DNA of 18,750 bases. It comes from a candidate division TA06 bacterium SM23_40. Lineage in GTDB: Bacteria > LJUI01 > SM1-40. The DNA is taken from the NCBI GenBank assembly GCA_001303705.1, contig LJUI01000043.1, forward strand, positions 1 to 18,750. The letters are read 5' to 3'. Positions 8,422-15,628 of the stretch are shown here, piece after piece. The position numbers and the translations under genes were made by a program. Within the stretch, counting starts at the first letter, position 1. Every line of letters begins with the position of its first letter. Under the pieces are notes generated by a model that made no database searches, was not told where the DNA came from, and was given only the letters and a program-made list of their open reading frames with translations.

Positions 8422-8706
8422 GTGCGGCTCGATCTCTTCTTGAAGACAAGTCGACTTGTCAAGCAGCGGTCACTGGCCAAGCGAGCATGTGATGGAGGGC
8501 GGGTGAAGGTTGGCGGACGGGCGGCGAAGGCGAGTCATCACGTCCACCCCGGGGAACGATTGAGGATCGCCTATCCGACTAAGGTGGTCGAGGTCGAGGT
8601 GGTGGAGGTTCCTGAGGGAAATGTCTCCCGAGCACGGGCTCGCGAGCTCTATCGGGTGCTGTCGGAGGAACGTGTGGATGAATTCTGGCCCGACCGAGCC
8701 CGGTGA
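8422..8706 (+). CDS. rqcP: S4-domain RNA-binding protein, RqcP/YabO-like
   Basis: This small basic protein (94 aa) starts at GTG 8422 as M-RLDLFLKTSRLVKQRSLAKRA, the N-terminal S4 RNA-binding fold, followed by GRVKVGGRAAKASHHVHPGE. Length and pattern match Bacillus YabO (RqcP), which acts with RqcH to add alanine tails to nascent chains on split 50S subunits. The related heat-shock protein Hsp15 also fits but is usually longer with a basic tail. The name is by recognised similarity only; no RqcH gene is in the window. The purine-rich GAGGGAGAG at 8411-8419 overlaps the end of the surA-like gene and is a rather close ribosome site. The gene probably belongs to the surA transcript. Confidence 0.75.
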   Translation: MRLDLFLKTSRLVKQRSLAKRACDGGRVKVGGRAAKASHHVHPGERLRIAYPTKVVEVEVVEVPEGNVSRARARELYRVLSEERVDEFWPDRAR

Positions 8707-8729
8707 GCGGGAGCTGGACAAATCCGGTG

Positions 8730-8777
8730 TTGTAAACAGGGGCGAAACATTGTAGCATGGGGCCCGCGCGGTACTAT
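8730..8777 (+). promoter_or_regulatory. Candidate overlapping promoters before the transketolase-ftsEX group
   Basis: Within the 186-base gap 8707-8892 two promoter-like pairs can be drawn. One is TTGTAA (8730-8735) with 17 bases to TAGCAT (8753-8758). The other is TTGTAG (8750-8755) with 16 bases to TACTAT (8772-8777). Both are moderate matches. The motif TTGTA occurs three times here (8730, 8750, 8781). A start near 8785 would leave a leader of about 105 bases. No intrinsic terminator follows rqcP, so read-through from upstream is also possible. Confidence 0.35.
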
Positions 8778-8892
8778 ATGTTGTAGTCCTTCGACAGGGC
8801 CATGGAGGCCGTGAAGAGGCCCACCGCCTGAGCGCGTTTCGGGACATCTCCAGAACTGGCCCGATGTACCATTCCCCGGGGGTATCGATATC

Positions 8893-9741
8893 ATGGGTCT
8901 GTCGCACCAGGAAGTGGAGGAACTGCAGGAGATCGCCCGTCAGCTGCGGATCGACATCGTCGAGATGCTGGCAAAGGCCGGTTCAGGTCATACCGGGGGG
9001 AGCATGTCGATGGTAGAGATCCTTGTCGCACTCTACTTCCGGCATATGCGGCACAGGCCGCACGAACCCTGCTGGCCCGATCGGGACCGCCTTGTCCTGT
9101 CCAAGGGTCATGGCGCGCCCGCCCTGTACGCAGTGCTGGCCCGCGCGGGATACTTCCCCCGCGAGGAACTGAGCCGACTGCGCGTCCTGGGGAGCATACT
9201 GCAAGGCCATCCGGATATGGCGAAGACCCCCGGGATCGACTTCTCCAGCGGGTCGATCGGGCAGGGCCTCTCGGCTGCCTGCGGCATGGCGCTGGCCGCC
9301 CGCCTCGATAAGAAGGATCTCCGCGTCTACTCCGTTCTCGGGGACGGCGACATGCAGGAGGGACAGACCTGGGAGGCTGCTATGGCGGCAGCGCACTACG
9401 GGCTCGGCAATCTCAGCGCCATCGTCGACTATAACCGCGTTCAGTCAGACGGCCCCGTTGAAGAGGTGATGGAGATCAGTCCTCTCGCTGCTAAGTGGCA
9501 GGCGTTCGGCTGGAGGATGATGGAGATTGACGGGCACAATCTCGCGGATGTGAGCGACGCGCTCGAGTGGACTTCCGGCAAAGCGGAATCACCGAGTGTA
9601 GTCATTGCTCATACGATCAAGGGCAAAGGTCTCTCGTTTGCAGAAGGAAAAGCATCGTACCACGGTGTGGCTCCCAGCAAGGCTGAGCTCGAGCAGGCGC
9701 GGAAGGAGCTCGCACCGAAGAGAGAGAGGGTGGTGCGGTGA
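8893..9741 (+). CDS. Transketolase, N-terminal (thiamine pyrophosphate-binding) subunit
   Basis: Transketolase moves two-carbon ketol units between sugar phosphates in the non-oxidative pentose phosphate pathway. Here the enzyme is split into two chains. This 282-aa chain carries the start of the fold (AKAGSGHTGGSMSMVEIL), the KGHGAPALYA segment, and the diphosphate/Mg-binding motif beginning GDG at 150-152 (GDGDMQEGQTWEA) and ending in the DYN residues about 30 later. The tail IKGKGLSFAEG and YHGVAP is typical of this half. ATG 8893 is preceded by only a weak G-rich site (8878-8883). The stop overlaps the GTG of the partner gene by four bases, as expected for subunits made in equal amounts. 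1-deoxyxylulose-5-phosphate synthase is a relative but is a single longer chain. Confidence 0.93.
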   Translation: MGLSHQEVEELQEIARQLRIDIVEMLAKAGSGHTGGSMSMVEILVALYFRHMRHRPHEPCWPDRDRLVLSKGHGAPALYAVLARAGYFPREELSRLRVLGSILQGHPDMAKTPGIDFSSGSIGQGLSAACGMALAARLDKKDLRVYSVLGDGDMQEGQTWEAAMAAAHYGLGNLSAIVDYNRVQSDGPVEEVMEISPLAAKWQAFGWRMMEIDGHNLADVSDALEWTSGKAESPSVVIAHTIKGKGLSFAEGKASYHGVAPSKAELEQARKELAPKRERVVR

Positions 9742-10685
9742 GCGATATGCTCGGAACGCGTGATGCATACGGCAAAACCCTGGCCAGGCTTGGGGAGGAA
9801 CATCCAGAGATCGTCGTCTTCGACGCGGATCTGTCGAAATCGACGCGAAGCGCCGAGTTCGGCAAGCGGTTCCCGGATCGGTTTTTCAATATGGGCCTGG
9901 CCGAACAGAACATGCTGGCCACGGCCGCCGGCATGGCGGCATATGGCAAGATGCCGTTCGTCAGCACCTTCGCGATCTTTGCTAGCGGACGGGCATGGGA
10001 GCAGATCCGCCAGTCGATCTGCTATTCCGATTTGAATGTGAAGATCGTCGCCACACACGGAGGCGTGACGGTCGGGGCCGATGGGGGGTCCCACCAGTGC
10101 ACAGAGGATGTTGCGTTGATGCGTGTTCTCCCGAAGATGACAGTGATCGTTCCCGCCGACGCCTACGAGACCGAGCAGGTGATCGAGGCAGTTGTCGAGC
10201 ATCGCGGTCCGACCTATATCAGATTGGCACGGTCTAAGTTCCCTGTCTGTTACGGTCCCGATTGTAGCTTCAAGATCGGACGCGCTCACCGGATCAGAGA
10301 GGGGAGGGACGTCTCGATCATCGCCGTCGGCCTCATGGTCCACGAGGCCATGGAGGCGAGGGACCTCCTCGCGGCAGATGGCATCGATGCAAGAGTGGTG
10401 AACATGTCGACGATCAAGCCGATCGATGAGGAAGAGGTGCTCGCCGCGGCGAGAGAGACAGGGGGTATAGTCACGGCAGAGGAACATTCGGTGATCGGAG
10501 GGCTGGGGAGTGCGGTGGCGGAGATCGTCTGTGAGAAGCATCCTGTTCCTGTGAAGCGTATCGGCGTGCAGGACCTGTTCGGGATGTCGGGAGACCCTGA
10601 CAGTCTGTTGGAGTTCTACGGACTCAAGGCGCGGGACATAGCAGAGGCAGCAAAGGTCGTGCTCGATGAAAGTGCGAGGGCATGA
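9738..10685 (+). CDS. Transketolase, C-terminal (pyrimidine-binding) subunit
   Basis: This 315-aa partner of the preceding gene has the pyrimidine-binding domain, with the glutamate that activates thiamine diphosphate in the motif NMGLAEQNM, followed by AAGMAAYGKMPFVSTFAIF and GGSHQCTEDVALMR. The transketolase C-terminal domain (VSIIAVGLMVHEAMEA...TIKPIDEEEV) follows and ends in a short helical tail. It starts at GTG 9738, overlapping the N subunit by four bases. Its own stop overlaps the ATG of ftsE by four bases, so the metabolic and division genes are joined. The length is normal for a C subunit and all expected motifs are present. Confidence 0.93.
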   Translation: MSDMLGTRDAYGKTLARLGEEHPEIVVFDADLSKSTRSAEFGKRFPDRFFNMGLAEQNMLATAAGMAAYGKMPFVSTFAIFASGRAWEQIRQSICYSDLNVKIVATHGGVTVGADGGSHQCTEDVALMRVLPKMTVIVPADAYETEQVIEAVVEHRGPTYIRLARSKFPVCYGPDCSFKIGRAHRIREGRDVSIIAVGLMVHEAMEARDLLAADGIDARVVNMSTIKPIDEEEVLAAARETGGIVTAEEHSVIGGLGSAVAEIVCEKHPVPVKRIGVQDLFGMSGDPDSLLEFYGLKARDIAEAAKVVLDESARA

Positions 10686-11368
10686 TTGAACTCAACCACG
10701 TACACAAAGTCTACCGTGGGGATTGGGTCGCCCTCAACGACGTAAGCTTCGCAATCGGCAAGGGAGAATTCGCGTTCATCGTCGGTCCGTCGGGGGCGGG
10801 CAAGAGTACCCTCCTCCGGCTGCTTTATATTGAAGAGCGGCCGACGAATGGCACCGTTGTCGTCGTTGGGTTCGACACAGCCCGCATAAAACGGGAGGAG
10901 ATTCCTCTTCTCCGGCGGAAACTGGGCGTTGTGTTTCAGGATGTGAAGCTGCTCCCGGACAGGAACGCCTATGAGAATGTTGCCTTTGCCCTCGAAGTGA
11001 CAGGGGTGCGCCGAAGTGAGGTGAGGAGCCGGGCGCTCGATGCGCTCGGCGCGGTGGGTATGCGGCACAAATGGGATGCGTTGCCGTACCAGCTCTCCGC
11101 CGGGGAGCAACAGAAGGTGGCACTGGCGAGGGCGATCGCACGGGAGCCAGTCGTCCTCCTCGCCGATGAGCCGACAGGCAACATAGACGAGGACGGCGCT
11201 CGCGAGATAGTAGGACTGCTCGCAGATATCAACGCGCGTGGCACGGCGGTCGTCATGGCCACTCACGACTTCTCCATTGTTGAGAAGACCTCGTCGAGAG
11301 TGATATATTTGGACAGTGGCGAGATCCGTGGCGAAGAACGGAGCGTGGGGGGGATAGGTCACCGATGA
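10682..11368 (+). CDS. ftsE: Cell division ATP-binding protein FtsE
   Basis: FtsE is the cytoplasmic ATPase of the FtsEX complex, which transmits division-ring state across the membrane to switch on cell-wall amidases. The 228-aa product has Walker A GPSGAGKS (35-42), a Q-loop in VVFQDVKLL, Walker B VVLLADEP, the D-loop GNID and the H-loop histidine in MATHD. The length is typical of FtsE. The ABC signature reads LSAGEQQ (138-144) instead of the usual LSGGEQQ. The sequence FQDVKLLPDRNAYENVAFAL is a strong FtsE mark against the related LolD and MacB ATPases. It begins in an ATGA overlap with the transketolase gene and ends in one with ftsX. Confidence 0.95.
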   Translation: MIELNHVHKVYRGDWVALNDVSFAIGKGEFAFIVGPSGAGKSTLLRLLYIEERPTNGTVVVVGFDTARIKREEIPLLRRKLGVVFQDVKLLPDRNAYENVAFALEVTGVRRSEVRSRALDALGAVGMRHKWDALPYQLSAGEQQKVALARAIAREPVVLLADEPTGNIDEDGAREIVGLLADINARGTAVVMATHDFSIVEKTSSRVIYLDSGEIRGEERSVGGIGHR

Positions 11369-12225
11369 ATCCAGGAGCGGGATATGCCCTGCGCGAGGGG
11401 CTGCGGCTCCTCCGCCATAACCGTGCGCTCAGCTCCATTTCCGTGGGGACGATTGCCGTCTCGCTCGTCTTCTTCGGGGTCTTCCTCATCGCGACGGTCC
11501 ATCTGGGAGGATTGATCGACTGGTTCCGCGAGAAGGTCGAGATCAGGGTCATTCTTGATGAGAGATTTCGGGCTGACGATGCGCCGGCACTCGAGGAGCG
11601 GATCCTGAGCCTCATGGGCGTGGAGCAGGCTACATTCGTCAGCAGGGAGCAGGCACTGGAGGAGCTTCGGCACGGTCTCGGGGAAGACGCCGATGTGATC
11701 GACATATTGGACGAGAATCCACTTCCGCCATCGTTCCGCGTCGAGGTCTTCGACGCATATCAGTCGCCGGAGCATATGGCCTCGCTCGGGCAGAAGCTGT
11801 CGCTCTTTCCCGGTGTGGTGGAGGTTGACTACGGCGAGCCGTGGATCGTGAGGTTGAGCCGCATGGTGCGCACACTCATAATTGTCGATGTGGTGCTGGG
11901 CATCATCGTCGCCGCATCGAGTATCTTCGTCGTCTCGAACACGATCAGGCTGGCCGCCCTGGCACGGAGAGATGTGATAGAGATCATGCAGCTCGTCGGT
12001 GCCACCGACTCGCTCGTCAGATCTCCCTTCCTTGTGGAGGGGTCAGTCCAGGGGCTTCTCGGCGGGACGATTGCGGCCGCCGTGACGGCACTTCTCTACC
12101 ATGTGACCATATCTCATCTCGGCGGGGAGCCCGCAGTACGGCCCGAGCTCTTCGTGCTGCTCATCGTCTTTGGAACGGTACTCGGGCTCATCGGGAGTGG
12201 GTTCTCTCTCCGCAAGATCGTTTAG
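11365..12225 (+). CDS. ftsX: Cell division protein FtsX (permease-like)
   Basis: The 286-aa product has the FtsX plan. A short basic cytoplasmic N-terminus (YALREGLRLLRHNRALS) is followed by a first membrane helix at about residues 24-45 and then an extracytoplasmic loop of about 120 residues with REQALEEL, NPLPPSF and the VEVDYGEPW segment. Three more membrane helices complete it (about 170-190, 220-245 and 260-280). NTIRLAA and RRDVIEIMQLVGAT between helices 2 and 3 are hallmark FtsX/FtsX-like permease features. The loop is expected to bind the EnvC-like coiled coil encoded next. The start overlaps the ftsE stop by four bases, and no transport activity is expected. Confidence 0.94.
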   Translation: MNPGAGYALREGLRLLRHNRALSSISVGTIAVSLVFFGVFLIATVHLGGLIDWFREKVEIRVILDERFRADDAPALEERILSLMGVEQATFVSREQALEELRHGLGEDADVIDILDENPLPPSFRVEVFDAYQSPEHMASLGQKLSLFPGVVEVDYGEPWIVRLSRMVRTLIIVDVVLGIIVAASSIFVVSNTIRLAALARRDVIEIMQLVGATDSLVRSPFLVEGSVQGLLGGTIAAAVTALLYHVTISHLGGEPAVRPELFVLLIVFGTVLGLIGSGFSLRKIV

Positions 12226-12340
12226 GTACTGACGGTGCTCGTATCGCCGGCTGGTGAGTTGTCTCTGCGGATGATGGTGCAGTGGTGGAGAGGTGTGCGG
12301 GCAAGGCATGTCGATTTTCGTTCATCATCGGATCCTGATG

Positions 12341-12345
12341 GGAGG
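12341..12345 (+). promoter_or_regulatory. envC: Shine-Dalgarno GGAGG selecting the ATG at 12355
   Basis: GGAGG at 12341-12345 is nine bases before ATG 12355. The longer in-frame start at GTG 12235 would add 40 residues ahead of the signal peptide, so the internal ATG is preferred. Confidence 0.7.
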
Positions 12346-12354
12346 CAGTCGGAG

Positions 12355-13611
12355 ATGAGTTCCGTCGATTTGCGCCGTCGGCAGCTCCTCATTGCGCTCG
12401 CTGCAGCCACCATGCTCTTGGCGCAGTTGCGGCCTGCGGTGTCGCAGCTCAAATCGGAGATCGAGGAATTCGATGCCAGGATCGGCGAGAGTGAGGGCCA
12501 GCTCGAAGACCTGGCCCGGCAACTACAAAGCGCGCGTGACAGACGGCGGGAATTGGAAGGAGAGGAGAGCGGGATACTGCACCGTCTCGAGCAGAGCGAG
12601 GAGGAACTCGAACTTGCCGGGAGGCTGGTGCGGGGGCTCGAAGGGAGAGAGAGGCGGCTGACGCGTGAGATTGAGGCGCTGCGTGCAACAATCGGCGAGA
12701 CAGAAGATGACCTGAAGGGTCGTCGTCTGTTGCTCGCGAGGCGGCTTCGGGGGATCTACCTGCATGGCAATTCCCATCCGCTCCAGGTGTTGCTCGGCGC
12801 GGAGAGCTTCACTGACGCGTTTTCGAGGCTGCGCGGCCTGAGGCTCGTAGCTGCTCAGGATAGGGACCTCTATCTCGGGGTCCGTCAGACGAGACGGACA
12901 CTCGATGACCGTCACCAGGCCCTGGAGAGAACGGTGGTCGAGGTCTCAGGTATCCGCGAGCAGGCAGAGCGGGAGGAGGCGGCGATCGCCAGAAGACAGC
13001 AGGCTCGACAGGACCTGCTCGAGGAGGTGAGGGCAGAGGCAGAGGCGCAGCAGCGTCTCGAGAGAGAACTCGAGCAGGCCGCGGTGGAGCTGGAGGCGCT
13101 CGTCGCCGAGCTCGAACGGAAACGTCAGGAGACGGTGGCACGGCTGCAGGCCGAGCGGGCGGCGGCCGAGGCGGCGGCGCGCGCCTCGCTCCCCGCGATC
13201 GGTAGTTTCGGCGAGACGCCTGGCACGCTGCCGTGGCCGGTGCAGGGAGAGATCATCTCCAGCTTCGGAATGAAGAAGCACCCGAAGTATGGAACATCCA
13301 CCCGCAATAACGGTGTCGATATCCGCGCCCCACTCGGCACCCCGGTGCGGTGTGTGGCTGACGGCCTGGTCGCGTACGCCGATCGGTTTCTGGGGTATGG
13401 GAAGTTGATCCTTGTCGAGCACGGTGACGGCGTGTATACTCTGTATGGGCACCTCGATCAGATAGGTGTGACGGTGGGAGAGGTGTTGGCAAAGGGCGAT
13501 GTGGTGGGGACGGTCGGGGATACAGGATCTCTCGAGGGACCGAAACTCCACTTCGAGGTTAGACAGGAAGGCGCGCCGGTCGATCCACTTTCCTGGCTCC
13601 AAGGAGGGTGA
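12355..13611 (+). CDS. envC: EnvC-like murein hydrolase activator (coiled coil plus partly degenerate LytM/M23 domain)
   Basis: From ATG 12355 the product is 418 aa: a signal peptide (RRRQLLIALAAATMLLAQ) leads into a long Glu/Arg/Leu-rich coiled coil at about 28-275, then a LytM/M23-type domain at about 290-416 (WPVQGEIISSFGMKKHPKYG). In active M23 enzymes zinc is held by an H-x3-D and the last His of H-x-H. Here the first ligand is Asn318 and the first His of H-x-H is Lys397, while Asp322, His366 and His399 remain. That points to a non-catalytic activator of N-acetylmuramoyl-L-alanine amidases, like E. coli EnvC, rather than an endopeptidase. Its place 129 bases after ftsX fits the known FtsEX-EnvC complex. 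The gap 12226-12354 holds no other gene; an in-frame GTG at 12235 is the only longer start. The alternative is a weakly active M23 peptidase. Confidence 0.9.
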   Translation: MSSVDLRRRQLLIALAAATMLLAQLRPAVSQLKSEIEEFDARIGESEGQLEDLARQLQSARDRRRELEGEESGILHRLEQSEEELELAGRLVRGLEGRERRLTREIEALRATIGETEDDLKGRRLLLARRLRGIYLHGNSHPLQVLLGAESFTDAFSRLRGLRLVAAQDRDLYLGVRQTRRTLDDRHQALERTVVEVSGIREQAEREEAAIARRQQARQDLLEEVRAEAEAQQRLERELEQAAVELEALVAELERKRQETVARLQAERAAAEAAARASLPAIGSFGETPGTLPWPVQGEIISSFGMKKHPKYGTSTRNNGVDIRAPLGTPVRCVADGLVAYADRFLGYGKLILVEHGDGVYTLYGHLDQIGVTVGEVLAKGDVVGTVGDTGSLEGPKLHFEVRQEGAPVDPLSWLQGG

Positions 13612-13617
13612 GGGGAG

Positions 13618-14733
13618 ATGGCGTTCAGCCAGTTGATCGGGCAGGAGCGGGCGAAGAGGATGCTCTCACGGCTCATCGCCAGCCACCGCGTCGGAGGTAC
13701 GTACCTGTTCTTCGGACCCGAAGGGGTGGGCAAACGGACGACAGCTCTGCTCTTCGCGCAGGCGCTCAATTGCGCGGGCCCGGATGCAGCCGAAGGCGAG
13801 CCATGTGGCGCCTGTCCATCCTGCCGGAAGATCCTGCACGGGAACCATCCTGACATCCGTTACCTGTTTCCCCTCTCAAGAGCCGGGAAGGGGGCGCTCG
13901 ACGATTTACTTCACGATGCCCGGTGGGGCGAGCATGGGCCGAGGTTCGACCGCGCAGCATCGATCTCGATCGAGGGAGTGAGGGATCTCCGGCATGAGAT
14001 CGCACACCGTCCGTTCGTCGGGAGGATGCGGGCTGTGATCGTCTGCCGCGCAGAGCGCATGACTACTGAGGCGGCGAACGCCTTTCTCAAGATGCTGGAA
14101 GAGCCGCCGCCGGCGACGATCTACGTGCTCACCACGGCCAGACCACAAGCTCTTCTCGCCACTGTCCGTTCGCGGTGCCAGCCGATTCCGTTCGCCCGGC
14201 TCGCATCCGAGAGCATTGAGCACGCACTCATCGACCGTTTCGGGATCGATCAGGTGGTCGCATCGGCGAGCGCGGGCATGGCTAACGGCAGTCTGGGCCG
14301 AGCCCTCGATCTGGCCACAGGGAGCCTGGAGGAGGAACGCCAGCAGGCGCTCGACTTGATGCAGACCGCCGGTACGGGTCTGGAGGAGGTCCCGGAACTC
14401 GTCCAGAAGCTGGCCAGGCAGAGCGACCGAGGGGAAATCCAGCGAATGCTCGAACTCCTGCTGACCATCTGGCGGGACGTGATGGTCCTCAAGGTGCGTG
14501 CTCGCGCGCACCTGGTGAATGAGGATCTGGGGAACGAACTGACGGCAGAGGGGAGAGATCTCTCCCTGGACGAGATTGTGCAGACGATCAGGGCGATCGA
14601 TGAGACGCTGCGTGCCGTCGAGGGGAATGTGAACCTTGGTCTGGCGCTCGCCTATCTCGTCTCTCGGCTGAGTCGTGGGATGGGCGGAGCCGAAGTATGG
14701 GCCCGCTCACCGGGCCCCAGTGCAATCATGTGA
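13618..14733 (+). CDS. holB: DNA polymerase III subunit delta prime
   Basis: Delta prime is the rigid part of the clamp loader that opens and loads the beta sliding clamp. The 371-aa product starts MAFSQLIGQERAKRML, then has a P-loop GPEGVGKRT (33-41, Lys39) and a four-cysteine zinc module (Cys52, 63, 66, 69). The AERMTTEAANAFLKMLEEPP segment and the sensor-1/SRC motif (Ser185-Arg186-Cys187 in TVRSRC) follow. SRC marks delta prime and tau/gamma subunits that supply the trans-acting arginine. No tau-specific C-terminal region is present, so this is holB rather than dnaX. AAGGAGGG at 13601-13608 is an excellent ribosome site, placed within the envC end. The length is slightly above the usual ~330. 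Confidence 0.92.
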   Translation: MAFSQLIGQERAKRMLSRLIASHRVGGTYLFFGPEGVGKRTTALLFAQALNCAGPDAAEGEPCGACPSCRKILHGNHPDIRYLFPLSRAGKGALDDLLHDARWGEHGPRFDRAASISIEGVRDLRHEIAHRPFVGRMRAVIVCRAERMTTEAANAFLKMLEEPPPATIYVLTTARPQALLATVRSRCQPIPFARLASESIEHALIDRFGIDQVVASASAGMANGSLGRALDLATGSLEEERQQALDLMQTAGTGLEEVPELVQKLARQSDRGEIQRMLELLLTIWRDVMVLKVRARAHLVNEDLGNELTAEGRDLSLDEIVQTIRAIDETLRAVEGNVNLGLALAYLVSRLSRGMGGAEVWARSPGPSAIM

Positions 14734-14752
14734 CATTTGGATGGTCGATGAT

Positions 14753-15613
14753 ATGGCTGACGCAATCATAGAGGTTGAGTTTCGAGCCAAGCGGCGCGAT
14801 CGATTCATTGCCGACGAGTCACTCGAACTGGAACTGGGTGAACGTGTGCTCGTCGAGGCGGAGAAGGGCGTAGACATGGGGACCGTCGTTGGGATCTTCG
14901 CCCCTCCGGAGTCAGACGGATTTCCGGAGAAGCGTGTCGTGCGACGCATCGATGGCGCGGATCTCGAGCAATTGGCGAGAAACCGCCTCAAGGAGTTCGA
15001 GGCGCTGGCCATATGCCAGGAACGAGTCAGGCACCATGGTCTCTCGATGAAGCTGGTTGGTGTGGAGCAGCAGTTCGACAACAAGAAGCTCACGTTCTAC
15101 TTCACCGCTGAGAGGCGCGTCGACTTCCGCGCGCTGGTCAAAGATCTGGCGGGGATCTTCAAGACTCGTATCGAGATGCGACAGATCGGCGTGCGCGACC
15201 ATGCGAAGTGGCTCGGTGGGTACGGAAACTGTGGGAGGGGTCTCTGCTGCGCGACGTTCGTTCGGGACTTCGAACCTGTCACGCTCCAGATGGCTCGCGA
15301 TCAGAACCTGTGGGTGAATCCTGCAAAGATGTCGGGCGTGTGCGGACGGCTGATGTGTTGCCTGATGTTCGAGCGATCCTTCTATCTGGAGATGAGTGAG
15401 AAGCTTCCTATTGTGGGGAGCAAAGTAGTAACGGAGCGGGGCAAGGGAAGGGTGATGAAGCGAGACCTCTTCAGGGAGATCGTCTCGGTTCAGTATCGGG
15501 ATGGGGTCGAGGAGGAAGTCACTGTGGATCAGTTGGAGGAGGAGCGAAAGACGAGGAGAGGTCCGCTCCGGTTTCTGTCGAAGCGCAAAGGCAGACAGAG
15601 AAAGCAGCAGTAG
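14753..15613 (+). CDS. ricT: PSP1-domain regulatory iron-sulfur protein RicT (YaaT-like)
   Basis: The 286-aa product is a PSP1-family protein: an N-terminal beta-rich part (IIEVEFRAKRRDRFI, GERVLVEAEKGVDMGTVVG), a central RRVDFRALVKDLAGIFKTRIEMRQIGVRD segment, then a dense cysteine region with NCGRGLCC and GVCGRLMCC. In Bacillus, RicT (YaaT) with RicA and RicF binds [4Fe-4S] clusters and helps RNase Y mature mRNAs. Partners are not visible here. The C-terminus is strongly basic (KRKGRQRKQQ), suggesting RNA contact. The start is uncertain: ATG 14741 lies 12 bases upstream in the same frame, and the frame stays open back into holB to 14675. Neither ATG has a strong ribosome site; 14753 gives a family-like N-terminus. 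Confidence 0.88.
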   Translation: MADAIIEVEFRAKRRDRFIADESLELELGERVLVEAEKGVDMGTVVGIFAPPESDGFPEKRVVRRIDGADLEQLARNRLKEFEALAICQERVRHHGLSMKLVGVEQQFDNKKLTFYFTAERRVDFRALVKDLAGIFKTRIEMRQIGVRDHAKWLGGYGNCGRGLCCATFVRDFEPVTLQMARDQNLWVNPAKMSGVCGRLMCCLMFERSFYLEMSEKLPIVGSKVVTERGKGRVMKRDLFREIVSVQYRDGVEEEVTVDQLEEERKTRRGPLRFLSKRKGRQRKQQ

Positions 15614-15628
15614 AGGGACATCGGTACG

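Noticed and set aside
6463-10541. Minus-strand open frames at 6463-7599 and 9609-10541.
   Set aside because: They are antisense shadows of the parvulin and transketolase genes, spanning gene junctions without any motif.
12235-12354. Start of the EnvC-like gene at GTG 12235.
   Set aside because: It would bury the signal peptide 40 residues in; ATG 12355 has GGAGG at ideal spacing and gives a normal signal peptide.
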